A DNA stretch of 64,000 nucleotides. It comes from Microbacterium gallinarum. Its GTDB lineage: Bacteria; Actinomycetota; Actinomycetes; Actinomycetales; Microbacteriaceae. Under the pieces are notes generated by a model that worked only from the letters and a program-made list of their open reading frames with translations, searched no databases and was not told the DNA's origin. Made by a program: the position numbers and the translations under genes. Positions 27,267-35,497 of the stretch are shown piece by piece (within the stretch, counting starts at the first letter, position 1; each line of letters opens with the position of its first letter). The DNA is taken from assembly GCF_014837165.1 (NCBI RefSeq), contig NZ_JACSPM010000006.1, positions 1 through 64,000 on the forward strand. The letters are read 5' to 3'.

Positions 27267-27288
27267 TGTCAGAGGGGGATGTCAGTAT
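27267..27288 (+). promoter_or_regulatory. Possible DNA-damage (PafBC/RecA-NDp-type) promoter
   Basis: TGTCAGAG (27267-27274), an 8-bp spacer, then CAGTAT (27283-27288), 5 nt before the HNH-gene ATG. This resembles the mycobacterial RecA-independent damage promoter (TTGTCRGTG-N8-TAnnnT). ATGTCAG is present twice (27266 and 27279). A lone SOS half-site GTTCGA lies at 27260. Confidence 0.4.
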
Positions 27289-27293
27289 GAACT

Positions 27294-28805
27294 ATGGCGT
27301 TCTTCTCCGATCTCGATCAGCGGCTCGCTCTGCTGCGCGAGGTCCTCGGAGGCGACCTCCGTCCCGAGCGGCTTCCCGTCGTGCTCGACCGGCTCGACGA
27401 TGACGACATCGTCGCGGTGATCGCCGCGGCCACCGAGTTCGTGCGCGCCGGCGAGAAGGTTCGCATCGCCGCCGCCGGCGTCGCGGCGGCACGATCCGCG
27501 CGCGAAGCGGGCCACGACGGACTCGCCCAGCGGCGAGGCCATCGCTCCCCCGCCACGCTCATCCAGGAGATCACCGGCGCGACCCGGGCCGAGGCGGTGA
27601 GGCACGTCCGGCTCGGCGAGTCGCTGCGCTCCGCGGCGGGTCTCGATCCGGTTGGGGAGGAGGCGGTGACGGATGCCGCGGCCCCGACTGATCCGCGCGA
27701 CGGCGGCGCGGGGCCAGAACCCTGGCATGCCCCGCTCGGGCGTGCGCTCCTTGCGGGCGTGATCGGTTCGGCTCAGCACGACGCCATCTATCGCGGCCTG
27801 GGTGAGCCGCCGGCGTTCGGCGACGACGACGTCGCGGCGCGGGCCGCCCGTGAGGCGTGGACGGTGGCAGCCGAGCAGCTCATCGACGAGGCGCGGGAGC
27901 GCACCGTGGAAGAGCTCGGTCGCACGGCCCGCACGGTGCGCGATCAGCTCGATCCCGAAGGCGCCCAGAGACGGTTCGACGAGAGGTTCGACGCGCGCTC
28001 GTTCCGGCTGTGGCGCGACGCCGAGGGTGTGCGTCGCGGGTCGATCGTGTTCGACGACTTCGGCGGAGCGTGGGCGCAGACGGTGCTCGACGCCGCCCTG
28101 CGGCCGCGACGCGGCGGCCCGAGATTCGTGGATCCCGAGGAGAAAGCCGACGCCGACGCCCTGGTCGCAGACCCGCGCACGAACGATCAGCTCGCGTACG
28201 ACCTGCTGCTCGATGTCTTCCGCGCGGGTGCGCTCGCCGACGGGAAGGAGGTCTTCGGCACGCGTCAGGCTGGCGTGCGGGTGGTGATCGCCGATCCGTC
28301 GCTCGCCGCGGCGACGGCAGGAGCGCCCGCGGTGGGTCTCATCGAAGACGACCAGACAGCCCTGCCCGCCTGGCTCATGTCGCAGCATGCGTGCGACAGC
28401 GGTTCCGTGACCTGCACCATCGACGGCGTCGGGAACCCGCTCGACGTGGGAAGAGAAGCTCGACTCTTCACGCCGAAGCAGCGCATCGCGCTCGCGGCCC
28501 GCGACGGCGGATGCCGGTGGCGCGGATGCGACCGTCCCGCCTCGTACTGCGAGGCGCATCACATCGACCCGTACGCCGGCGGCGGTCGCACCGACATCGA
28601 TCGTGGGATCCTGCTCTGCCGTTTCCATCACATGGAGCTGCATCACGGCGGCTGGCGGATCACCCGAGAAGGGCGCGCGGACTTCATGCTGCATCCCCCG
28701 CCCGGTCGGGGACACCCGATCGCGCTGCGTCCTCGCCTGGCCCTCCGCTACGCGTGGGCCGACCTCTCCCCACCTCCCCGACGCTTCCGCCCCGCAGCCG
28801 CGTGA
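27294..28805 (+). CDS. DUF222 and HNH endonuclease domain protein (13E12-like)
   Basis: A 503-residue protein. The long N-terminal part (about 1-380) is the helical, charged DUF222 region of actinobacterial 13E12 repeat proteins. The C-terminal HNH nuclease domain (about 405-450) has zinc-type cysteines C407, C412, C419 and C442 and the histidine pairs H422-H423 (EAHHID) and H445-H446 (FHHMELHH). These proteins occur in many paralogous copies in actinobacteria. Their function is unknown; damage-induced DNA processing or mobility has been proposed. The upstream element fits a DNA-damage promoter. Only one copy is in this window. Confidence 0.9.
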   Translation: MAFFSDLDQRLALLREVLGGDLRPERLPVVLDRLDDDDIVAVIAAATEFVRAGEKVRIAAAGVAAARSAREAGHDGLAQRRGHRSPATLIQEITGATRAEAVRHVRLGESLRSAAGLDPVGEEAVTDAAAPTDPRDGGAGPEPWHAPLGRALLAGVIGSAQHDAIYRGLGEPPAFGDDDVAARAAREAWTVAAEQLIDEARERTVEELGRTARTVRDQLDPEGAQRRFDERFDARSFRLWRDAEGVRRGSIVFDDFGGAWAQTVLDAALRPRRGGPRFVDPEEKADADALVADPRTNDQLAYDLLLDVFRAGALADGKEVFGTRQAGVRVVIADPSLAAATAGAPAVGLIEDDQTALPAWLMSQHACDSGSVTCTIDGVGNPLDVGREARLFTPKQRIALAARDGGCRWRGCDRPASYCEAHHIDPYAGGGRTDIDRGILLCRFHHMELHHGGWRITREGRADFMLHPPPGRGHPIALRPRLALRYAWADLSPPPRRFRPAAA

Positions 28806-28818
28806 GAGGGTCGAAGGG

Positions 28819-29379
28819 ATGCCCGATCTCACCGTGACCCACCTCCGCCCGTGGCGGGCGAGCGATGCGGAGGCACTGCATGCAGCGTTCGCATCCACCC
28901 CCGACCTCTCAACGCAGACCGGCGGGGCAGACCTCGGCACGATCGAACGAGCCCGCGAGTTCATCGAGACGCACCTGCGATCCGACGAGCGAACCCGCAT
29001 ATGGGCGATCATCGACGACGGCACCGCGGTCGGGAACGTCGGGCTCTCTGCGATCGAACGACGACACGACACCGCGTGGGCCTACTACTGGCTGGTGAAC
29101 TCCGCCCGCGGCCGCGGACTGGCCACTCGAGCACTCGTCTCGGTCAGCACCTGCGCGTTCGCCGACGGGATCTTCCGACTCGAACTCGGCCACCGAGTGA
29201 ACAACCCCGCCTCATGCCGAGTCGCAACGCGGGCGGGCTTCGCAGCCGAAGGCATCGAGCGTCAGAAGCTCCGGTACGGCGACCAGCGGTACGACGTCGA
29301 ACGCCACGCACGACTGGCCACCGATCCGGCTCCGAACATCACTCCCCTGCCGCTGCTCGCTCCGCCGAGAACCCCCTAG
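28819..29379 (+). CDS. GNAT family N-acetyltransferase (RimJ/RimL-like)
   Basis: A 186-residue single GNAT domain. It starts with a beta strand and helix typical of RimJ/RimL-type enzymes (THLRPWRASDAEALHAAF). The acetyl-CoA loop is degenerate but recognisable (NSARGRGLATRALVSV), and NNPASCRVATRAGFAAEG is the usual asparagine-containing strand-helix before the C-terminus. Substrates range from ribosomal protein N-termini to antibiotics. It lies 13 bp after the HNH gene and may be transcribed with it. The last ~20 residues are Pro/Leu-rich and probably disordered. Confidence 0.87.
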   Translation: MPDLTVTHLRPWRASDAEALHAAFASTPDLSTQTGGADLGTIERAREFIETHLRSDERTRIWAIIDDGTAVGNVGLSAIERRHDTAWAYYWLVNSARGRGLATRALVSVSTCAFADGIFRLELGHRVNNPASCRVATRAGFAAEGIERQKLRYGDQRYDVERHARLATDPAPNITPLPLLAPPRTP

Positions 29380-29502
29380 CCGACCCGCTGCCGCGAACCG
29401 AGTCCACGCACTCTCGCGACCCTCACTCGAATCTTCGTCAGCGCGAGGTCACCGGACGCTCGCGTGAGGTACGAGGGACGCCGCTGCTTGCGCAGCCGCA
29501 GC

Positions 29503-29865
29503 TCAGTCGTCCGTCTCCCAGGAGTGTTCGACGGTGGGCAGGATCAGGACGCGCCCTGCGAGGGCCGTGGGATGCTTCGCCATGTACGCCGCCGCCTGCT
29601 CGATGGACTCCGCCTCGAGGATGTCGTAGCCGGCGAACCACTCCTTGAACTCGGGGAACGGCCCGTCCGTCACGATCGTGCGCCCGTCGCGGACGACGAC
29701 CGACTTGGCGCGATCCCGCCCGGCGACCGGGCTCCCGAGCCCGACTGTGCCGGCCTCGACCCCTTCGTCCGCCCACGACTCGAGCATGCGACGGTCCTCG
29801 CCCTCGGCAAGGGCCGAGCCATCGGCGTCAGTGAGGTGGAGTACGAGGTACTGCTGAGTGGTCAT
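29503..29865 (-). CDS. YCII/DGPF-domain protein, ECF42 partner
   Basis: A 120-residue cytosolic protein of the YCII-related family. The motif DGPFPEFKEWFAGYDILE is the DGPF signature that names the proteins encoded with ECF42 sigma factors. The gene follows the sigma gene with an ATGA overlap (ATG starts at 29865, sigma stop ends at 29862), so it is translated from the same message. The biochemical role is unsettled. YCII folds suggest a small enzyme or ligand-binding protein, and a regulatory partnership with the sigma factor is inferred from the conserved pairing. Confidence 0.9.
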   Translation of the reverse strand: MTTQQYLVLHLTDADGSALAEGEDRRMLESWADEGVEAGTVGLGSPVAGRDRAKSVVVRDGRTIVTDGPFPEFKEWFAGYDILEAESIEQAAAYMAKHPTALAGRVLILPTVEHSWETDD

Positions 29866-31214
29866 GGTGTCTCTCCTTCGATGCGGTGCCGCAGGTCGCT
29901 GCGGCGACGGATCAGGTGCGCGGCCTCGGCGGAGTTCGCTGCGAGCGTGATGGCGCGGTCGTAGGCGACGAGCGCGTCGTCCGACCGGCCCACGCGGGCG
30001 AGCAGTTCCGCTCGTGCCGTGTGGAAGCCGTGGTGGCGGTCCAGCGCGCCGCCCAGACGCTCGACCATCGCGAGAGCGACCTGCGGCGAGTCGTACTCCG
30101 ACACGGCGATCGCCTTGTTGAGCGTCACGACCGGGCTCGGGTCCACGCGCTCCAGGGCGTCGTACAGCGCCACGATGCGCGCCCAGTCGGTGTCGCGAGC
30201 GTGCGCGGTAGACGCGTGGACGGCGTTGATCGCCGACAGCAGCTGGTAGCGGCGCATCGGGCCGTCCCCGCGGGCCTCGGCATCGACGCGCTCGCGCACG
30301 AGAGCGAGGCCCTCGTCGATCAACGCGCGGTCCCACGCTCCGCGGTCCTGCTCGTCGAGGCGCACCAATGCGCCCTCCGCCGAGACGCGGGCGGCGGCAC
30401 GGGACTCGGTCAGCAGCATGAGCGCGAGCAGGCCGGTCGCCTCGGCGCGGTCACCCGAGTCGGGCGGGAGCAGGTCGCGCACGAGCCGCGTGAGCCGGAT
30501 CGCTTCGCCCGTGAGATCCGGCCGAAGCGGGCCGGACTCGTGATCGGTGGCCAGATACCCCTCGTTGAAGATCAGGTAGAGCACCGTCAGCACGCTGTCG
30601 GTGCGCTCGGCCAGATCGCCCCGCTCAGGCATCGCGAAGGGCACCCGGGCCGCACGGATCCGGGCCTTGGCGCGACTCAGCCGCTGCCCCATGGTGGTTT
30701 CGCGAACGAGGAAGGCACGGGCGATCTCGGTCACCGTGAGCCCGCCGACGATGCGCAGGGTGAGCGCGACGCGCGCCTCGATCGGCAGCACCGGATGGCA
30801 GCACACGTACACCAGTCGCAGCCGGTCGTCCTCGATCGCGCCGACGTCGTCGGCGTCCGAATCGTCGGCGAGCATGAGCGCCTCCCAGTGCAGGTCGTCT
30901 CGCCGAGCCTCACGCCGCAACCGGTCGATGGCCTTGCGATACGCCGTAGTGGTGATCCAGGCGCCGGGGTTGGGCGGCACGCCGTCGACCGGCCACCGCT
31001 CGACCGCGACGGCGAAGGCCTCGGCCGCCGTCTCCTCGGCGATGTCGAGGTCTCCGAAGCGACGCGCGAGGCCGGCGACCACGCGTGCCCACTCGCTCCG
31101 GTGGGTCGACGCGATCGCCGCCGCGACGTCGGCGCGCCGGGTCAACGCCCGATCCCCCGCCGGCTCGCGCGCGGGATCAGGGCCCGACTCCGTCGCCGGC
31201 TCGCTGCGGACCAT
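29862..31214 (-). CDS. ECF sigma factor with C-terminal TPR-like extension (ECF42 type)
   Basis: A 450-residue RNA polymerase sigma factor. Region 2 spans about residues 35-105 (FAVAVERWPVDGVPPNPGAWI and AYRKAIDRLRR). Region 4 is about 140-190, with the helix-turn-helix LTVTEIARAFLVRETTMGQRLSRAK. The remaining ~250 residues are helical with tetratricopeptide-like pairs (for example DPSPVVTLNKAIAVSE and DALVAYDRAITLA), as in ECF42 proteins, where this extension replaces an anti-sigma factor. I start at ATG 31214, which has GGAGAGG upstream. A bipartite TGTCGA-N17-CGT element 54-76 bp upstream suggests autoregulation. Confidence 0.92.
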   Translation of the reverse strand: MVRSEPATESGPDPAREPAGDRALTRRADVAAAIASTHRSEWARVVAGLARRFGDLDIAEETAAEAFAVAVERWPVDGVPPNPGAWITTTAYRKAIDRLRREARRDDLHWEALMLADDSDADDVGAIEDDRLRLVYVCCHPVLPIEARVALTLRIVGGLTVTEIARAFLVRETTMGQRLSRAKARIRAARVPFAMPERGDLAERTDSVLTVLYLIFNEGYLATDHESGPLRPDLTGEAIRLTRLVRDLLPPDSGDRAEATGLLALMLLTESRAAARVSAEGALVRLDEQDRGAWDRALIDEGLALVRERVDAEARGDGPMRRYQLLSAINAVHASTAHARDTDWARIVALYDALERVDPSPVVTLNKAIAVSEYDSPQVALAMVERLGGALDRHHGFHTARAELLARVGRSDDALVAYDRAITLAANSAEAAHLIRRRSDLRHRIEGETP

Positions 31215-31263
31215 GACCGACCTCTCCACTCCGTGATCGCACGATCGCGACCCTCACCAGATC

Positions 31264-31290
31264 GACGATCGGACCTCGTCCGATTCGACA
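31264..31290 (-). promoter_or_regulatory. Predicted ECF promoter of the sigma-YCII operon
   Basis: On the minus strand TGTCGA (31290-31285) is followed by a 17-bp spacer and CGTC (31267-31264). The same TGTCGAATC start, 17-bp spacer and CGT -10 occur on the plus strand 44 bp away, in divergent orientation. ECF42 sigma factors are reported to use TGTCGA-type -35 elements. The leader to ATG 31214 would be about 40 nt. Confidence 0.6.
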
Positions 31291-31333
31291 CCGCCGCGGA
31301 GGAAAAGTCCAAGAACCCGCGATCCGGCGCACG

Positions 31334-31360
31334 TGTCGAATCGCGCCGTCGCCGTTCGTG
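31334..31360 (+). promoter_or_regulatory. Predicted second ECF promoter, divergent
   Basis: TGTCGA (31334-31339), a 17-bp spacer and CGTG (31357-31360) form the same bipartite element as the sigma operon promoter, pointing toward the small ORF at 31414. Identical -35 and spacing on both strands make chance unlikely. Confidence 0.55.
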
Positions 31361-31413
31361 GCATGAGAGAGGCGGATCACCGGATCGGCCACGACGAGAG
31401 GTGACGGCACCCC

Positions 31414-31584
31414 ATGTACAGCACGATGACCGCCGACGACGCGCGCGAGTACGCCGATCGGATCCGCGAGGCCCGGCGGGAGCGCCGCCGGGCGCGTACA
31501 GCGCGCCGGCACGCCTTCTGGACGAACCTGAGCGAGTTCCTCCTGTCGATCCCCGCCGGGGTCGGCATCCGCATCGGCGGCTGA
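31414..31584 (+). CDS. Small basic ORF behind the divergent ECF promoter
   Basis: A 56-codon frame, ATG TAC AGC to TGA. The predicted product begins MYSTMTADDAREYADRIREA, continues with an Arg-rich helix (RRERRRARTARRH) and ends in a short hydrophobic stretch (FLLSIPAGVGIRIGG). GAGAGG lies 12 nt before the ATG, longer than ideal; a second ATG at codon 5 would be even further away. It is the only plus-strand frame between the predicted ECF promoter and the converging NUDIX gene, so it is the best candidate for that promoter's target. I recognise no family; codon use is ordinary for the region. Confidence 0.45.
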   Translation: MYSTMTADDAREYADRIREARRERRRARTARRHAFWTNLSEFLLSIPAGVGIRIGG

Positions 31585-31599
31585 CTGAACGGGGTCGGA

Positions 31600-32121
31600 T
31601 CAGCCGTCCGCAGCCACCAGCTCGCCGAGGCGCGCGCCGAGCTGCGCCAGGCGCGGCACCCACGGGCCGGCCATGTCTCCGCCCGCCGCGCCCCGCTGCA
31701 GCGCCTCCGCGAACGGGACCCAGGCGCTCTCGCACACCTCATCCGGATCCAGCGTCAGCACGGGATCACCCGCCACCCGCGCGACGTACAGATCGAACAG
31801 CGCCTGCCGCTCGACCAGACGACCGACGAACTCCAGCTCGTCGACGCCGACGCGCACCCCCGCTTCCTCCTCGAGTTCCCGCACGGCACCCTCGGCACTC
31901 GACTCACCCGACAGCGCACTGCCCGCCGGGAACTCCCAGCACAGCGGCCAGTCCTTCATCGCGGCTCGCTTCGTCATGAGCACGAGACCGTCACCCCGCA
32001 CGACGCACACCGACGCAACGACGTGGAAGACGCCCGACGGAAAGTCCGGATCACCGCGACGGAACCGCTCACCGGTGGGGTTGCCCGCGGCATCCGTCAG
32101 ATCCCACAGTTCACCGTCCAC
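31600..32121 (-). CDS. NUDIX hydrolase
   Basis: A 173-residue NUDIX enzyme. The box matches GX5EX7REUXEEXGU exactly, from GSALSGE to RELEEEAGV. The N-terminal stretch WDLTDAAGNPTGERFRRG resembles the substrate-recognition strands of isopentenyl-diphosphate isomerase-like and YfcD-like NUDIX proteins, so the natural substrate may be a nucleoside or isoprenoid diphosphate; this is uncertain. It starts with GTG 3 nt after the tatD stop, and is therefore the third gene of a metG-tatD-NUDIX operon. It converges on the small ORF at 31414. Confidence 0.88.
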   Translation of the reverse strand: MDGELWDLTDAAGNPTGERFRRGDPDFPSGVFHVVASVCVVRGDGLVLMTKRAAMKDWPLCWEFPAGSALSGESSAEGAVRELEEEAGVRVGVDELEFVGRLVERQALFDLYVARVAGDPVLTLDPDEVCESAWVPFAEALQRGAAGGDMAGPWVPRLAQLGARLGELVAADG

Positions 32122-32124
32122 GGA

Positions 32125-33036
32125 TCAATCCTCGAACGAGCCGTACACCTCGAGCGTGTTCGCGGCGACCTGCGCGCACAGCTCGTCCACGTCTACCCCG
32201 AGCTCTTCGGACATGAACCGCAGCGTCACGGGGATCAGGTACGGCGCGTTCGGGCGCCCGCGATGGGGCACGGGCGTGAGGAACGGAGCATCCGTCTCGA
32301 CCAGAATCCGATCTCGCGGGATCACAGCCAGCGCATCCCGCAGATTCTGCGCGTTCTTGAACGTCACGTTGCCGGCGAACGACAGGTAGTAGCCGCGCTC
32401 CCCCGCGATGCGCGCCATCGCCTCATCGCCCGAGAAGCAGTGGAACACGGTGCGCTCCGGCGCCTCCACCCGCTCCAGCGTCTCGAGCACGGCGTCGTGA
32501 GCGTCACGATCGTGGATCTGCATCGCGAGGCCGTGCTTCTTCGCCAACGCGATGTGCGCCTCGAACGAACGGAACTGCGCAGGCACGCCGTCCTCCGCCG
32601 TGCGGAAGAAGTCCAGCCCCGTCTCGCCGATCGCACGCACGCGCGGCTGCGCGGCCAGTTCGTCGATCACGGCGATCGCCTCATCCAGCCGCCCGGCCGC
32701 CTCGTACGCCGGTGCCTCGTTCGGATGGATCGCGACCGCAGCGAGAACACGGGGGTGGGATGCCGCGGCCCACGCCGACCAGCGGCTCGACTCGATGTCC
32801 CCGCCGGCCTGCACGACGCCGATCACGCCCACCTCGTCGGCCCGCGAGAGCTGTTCGTCGAGCGACAGCCCGACGCCGTCCTCGATCTCGAGGTGCGCGT
32901 GGTTGTCGTACGCCGGAACGGCGAGCGGCTCGGGCGGCGCGGGATAGCTCACGTCGCGCGTGCCCTTCTCGCGGGTGCGGACGTACTGCGACGGATCCGC
33001 GCCCTCCGCCGGGTACGGCACCGCAGGCGACGACAT
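32125..33036 (-). CDS. tatD: TatD-family metal-dependent hydrolase (DNase)
   Basis: A 303-residue TIM-barrel hydrolase. Metal ligands are visible in DNHAHLE, in GETGLDFF, in the HDRDAHD and FHCFSG segments and in the final VETDAPFLTP. TatD proteins are 3'-5' exonucleases implicated in DNA repair and in apoptosis-like DNA turnover. The first ~40 residues form an extension rich in Pro and Glu not needed for the fold. The start codon shares one base with the metG stop (TGATG), so the two are translationally coupled, as in most actinobacteria. Confidence 0.93.
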   Translation of the reverse strand: MSSPAVPYPAEGADPSQYVRTREKGTRDVSYPAPPEPLAVPAYDNHAHLEIEDGVGLSLDEQLSRADEVGVIGVVQAGGDIESSRWSAWAAASHPRVLAAVAIHPNEAPAYEAAGRLDEAIAVIDELAAQPRVRAIGETGLDFFRTAEDGVPAQFRSFEAHIALAKKHGLAMQIHDRDAHDAVLETLERVEAPERTVFHCFSGDEAMARIAGERGYYLSFAGNVTFKNAQNLRDALAVIPRDRILVETDAPFLTPVPHRGRPNAPYLIPVTLRFMSEELGVDVDELCAQVAANTLEVYGSFED

Positions 33037-34616
33037 CAGACCGACTGCTCCACACGCGGGAACAGCGGCGCGAGCCCGTTCACCGACGTGCCGGGCTTCA
33101 GCACGCCCCAGGCGCCGGCCTCACGGATCGGCTGGTCGTGCAGACGACCGATCGACTCCGCGGCGCCGAGCGCGATCCAGAGCTTCTCCGTCGACTCGGG
33201 CATCACGGGCGAGAGCAGCACCGCGAGCGCACGCAGACCCTCGGCGGCCGTGTAGAGCACGGTGCCGAGGCGCGTGCGCTGCGCCTCGTCCTTGGCCAGC
33301 GCCCACGGCTCGTTCTCGGTGATGTACAGGTTCAGCGCGTCGACGATCGTCCAGATCGAGCTGATCGCCTCGTCGATGCGGAACCGCTCCATCGCCGCAT
33401 CGGCCGCGGCTGCGGCATCCGCCACCGTCTTCTGGATGTGCAGATCGGCCTCGGAGTACTCGGCCGCCGGGGGCACGACGCCCTCGAAGTAGCGCTCGAC
33501 CATCGCCGTCGTGCGCGACGCGAGATTTCCGAAGCCGTTCGCGAGCTCGGCCTGATAGCGGGCCGACAGGTCCTCCCAGGAGAACGACCCGTCCTGGCCG
33601 AACGCGATCGCCGACAGGAAGTAGAAGCGGTAGGCGTCCGAGCCGAACACGTCGGTGATCTCGGTCGGCGCGATGCCGGTGAGCTTCGACTTCGACATCT
33701 TCTCGCCGCCGACGAGCAGCCAGCCGTGCGCGAACACGCCGCGCGGCACCTCGAGTCCTGCGGCCATCAGCATCGCCGGCCAGATGACGGCGTGGAAGCG
33801 CAGGATGTCCTTGCCGACGATGTGGTACGCCGGCCAGCGACGGGCGAACTCCTCGGGGTCCGTGCCGTAGCCGATCGCCGTGGCGTAGTTCAGGAGGGCG
33901 TCGACCCACACGTAGATGACGTGAGACTCGTCCCACGGAAGCGGGATGCCCCAGTCGAACGCCGAACGCGAGATCGACAGGTCCTTCAACCCGTTCTTCA
34001 CGAACGACACGACCTCGTTGCGGGCCGACTCGGGGCGCACGAAGTCGGGCACGCTCGAATAGAGCTCGAGGAGCTTGTCCTGGAACTCGCTGAGCTTGAA
34101 GAAGTAGTTCTTCTCCTGCAGCAGCTCGAGCGGCTTGGAGTGGATGGCGCAGACCTTCAGCCCCTCGAAGGGACCGGTGCCGTCGACGATCTCGGACTCG
34201 GGCTTGAACTCCTCGCAGCCGACGCAGTAGAGCGCCTCGTACTCGCCCGCGTAGATGTAGCCGCGGTCGTAGATCGCCTGCACGAACTGCTGCACGCGCT
34301 CCTCGTGGCGCGGCTGCGTCGTGCGGATGAAGTCGTCGTTGGCGACGTCGAGCGTCTCGAGGAGCGGAAACCACGCCTCGGTGACGAGCTTGTCGACCCA
34401 CTCCTGCGGGGTGACACCGTTGGCCGAAGCCGCACGCATCATCTTCTGGCCGTGCTCATCGGTGCCCGTGAGCATCCAGGTGTCGTCGCCCGCCTGGCGG
34501 TGCCAGCGCGCGAGCGTGTCGACGGCCACGGTCGTGTAGCCGTGGCCGATGTGGGGCACGTCGCTCGGATAGTAGATCGGCGTCGTGATGTAGAAGGACT
34601 GGCGGCCGGAAGTCAC
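33036..34616 (-). CDS. metG: Methionyl-tRNA synthetase
   Basis: A 526-residue class I aminoacyl-tRNA synthetase that charges tRNA-Met. The ATP motifs are HIGHG near the N-terminus and KMSKS (EKMSKSKLTG) in the middle. The connective insert keeps a zinc-knuckle cysteine pair (CVGCEEF). The C-terminal anticodon-binding helices are present, but the extra dimerisation domain found in some bacteria is absent, as is usual in the mycobacterial-type enzyme. The GTG start (34616) lies 6 nt after a perfect TAGAAT -10, so the message is almost certainly leaderless. Confidence 0.97.
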   Translation of the reverse strand: MTSGRQSFYITTPIYYPSDVPHIGHGYTTVAVDTLARWHRQAGDDTWMLTGTDEHGQKMMRAASANGVTPQEWVDKLVTEAWFPLLETLDVANDDFIRTTQPRHEERVQQFVQAIYDRGYIYAGEYEALYCVGCEEFKPESEIVDGTGPFEGLKVCAIHSKPLELLQEKNYFFKLSEFQDKLLELYSSVPDFVRPESARNEVVSFVKNGLKDLSISRSAFDWGIPLPWDESHVIYVWVDALLNYATAIGYGTDPEEFARRWPAYHIVGKDILRFHAVIWPAMLMAAGLEVPRGVFAHGWLLVGGEKMSKSKLTGIAPTEITDVFGSDAYRFYFLSAIAFGQDGSFSWEDLSARYQAELANGFGNLASRTTAMVERYFEGVVPPAAEYSEADLHIQKTVADAAAAADAAMERFRIDEAISSIWTIVDALNLYITENEPWALAKDEAQRTRLGTVLYTAAEGLRALAVLLSPVMPESTEKLWIALGAAESIGRLHDQPIREAGAWGVLKPGTSVNGLAPLFPRVEQSV

Positions 34617-34622
34617 CCGAGG

Positions 34623-34628
34623 ATTCTA
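34623..34628 (-). promoter_or_regulatory. -10 hexamer for leaderless metG operon
   Basis: TAGAAT on the minus strand, followed by a 6-nt spacer and GTG 34616. It is one of the best matches to the pattern in the window. Confidence 0.6.
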
Positions 34629-34665
34629 GTCGTGCGGATGCCGCGGCCCGGCCTTCGTGACATCG

Positions 34666-35484
34666 TCAGCCTCGCACGGCCAGTGCCGCCTGGTACAGCT
34701 CGCGCGAGGAGTGACCCGTGTGCGCAGACACCTCGCCCGCGGCATCCTTCAATCTCGTCCCGGACCGCACCAGCTCGAGAACCTGCGTCACGGCGTCCGG
34801 GAACGCGACCTCACGCGGCGCGGCACCCGCGACGACGATGACCAGCTCACCGCGCACGCCATCCGCCGCCCACGCGGCCAGTTCGTCCAGCGTTCCGCGT
34901 GCGACCTCCTCGTGCAGCTTCGTCAGCTCACGGCAGACCGCCGCGCGACGATCGGCGCCGAACGCGGCCGCCATGTCGGCGAGCGTCGCGGCCACGCGCG
35001 TCGGCGCATCGAAGAACACCATCGTGCGCGGCTCGTTCGCGAGGGCACGCAACGCACCGGCGCGCTCACCGGGTTTGCGCGGCACGAAGCCCTCGAACGT
35101 GAAGCGATCCGTCGGCAACCCCGCGACGGCGAGCGCCGTGAGCACGGCACTCGGACCGGGGATCGCGGTGACGACCACTCCCGCCGCCGCCGCAGCCGCG
35201 ACGAGACCGTAGCCCGGATCGCTCACCGTCGGCATACCGGCGTCGCTCAGCACCAGCACATCGCGATCGCGCGCCAGCTCGACCAGCTCGGGCGCGCGGT
35301 CCTTCTCGTTGTGGTCGTGCAGTGCGATGAGCCGCGGACGGTTCTCGACGCCGAGCGCCGCCAGCAGCCGCTGCGTCGTGCGGGTGTCCTCGGCGGCGAC
35401 GACGGTCGCGGTCTGGAGGGCCTCGATGAGACGCCGCGAGGCATCCCCGAGATTTCCGATCGGCGTGGCCGCGAGGATGATCAC
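34666..35484 (-). CDS. rsmI: 16S rRNA (cytidine(1402)-2'-O)-methyltransferase
   Basis: A 272-residue tetrapyrrole-methylase-fold enzyme that methylates the ribose of C1402 in the decoding site. The N-terminal ATPIGNLGDAS, the SDAGMPTVSDPG loop and AIPGPSAVLTAL are the diagnostic motifs. The start is GTG 35484 with TAGGCT 7 nt upstream, so it is probably leaderless even though a marR gene ends 11 bp away. Divergent placement beside a protein mannosyltransferase gene is common in actinobacteria; here a MarR gene sits between them. Confidence 0.95.
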   Translation of the reverse strand: MIILAATPIGNLGDASRRLIEALQTATVVAAEDTRTTQRLLAALGVENRPRLIALHDHNEKDRAPELVELARDRDVLVLSDAGMPTVSDPGYGLVAAAAAAGVVVTAIPGPSAVLTALAVAGLPTDRFTFEGFVPRKPGERAGALRALANEPRTMVFFDAPTRVAATLADMAAAFGADRRAAVCRELTKLHEEVARGTLDELAAWAADGVRGELVIVVAGAAPREVAFPDAVTQVLELVRSGTRLKDAAGEVSAHTGHSSRELYQAALAVRG

Positions 35485-35491
35485 GCGCCCC

Positions 35492-35497
35492 AGCCTA
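35492..35497 (-). promoter_or_regulatory. -10 hexamer for leaderless rsmI, overlapping the marR stop codon
   Basis: TAGGCT on the minus strand lies 7 nt before GTG 35484. Its first three bases are the TAG stop codon of the upstream marR gene. Confidence 0.5.
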
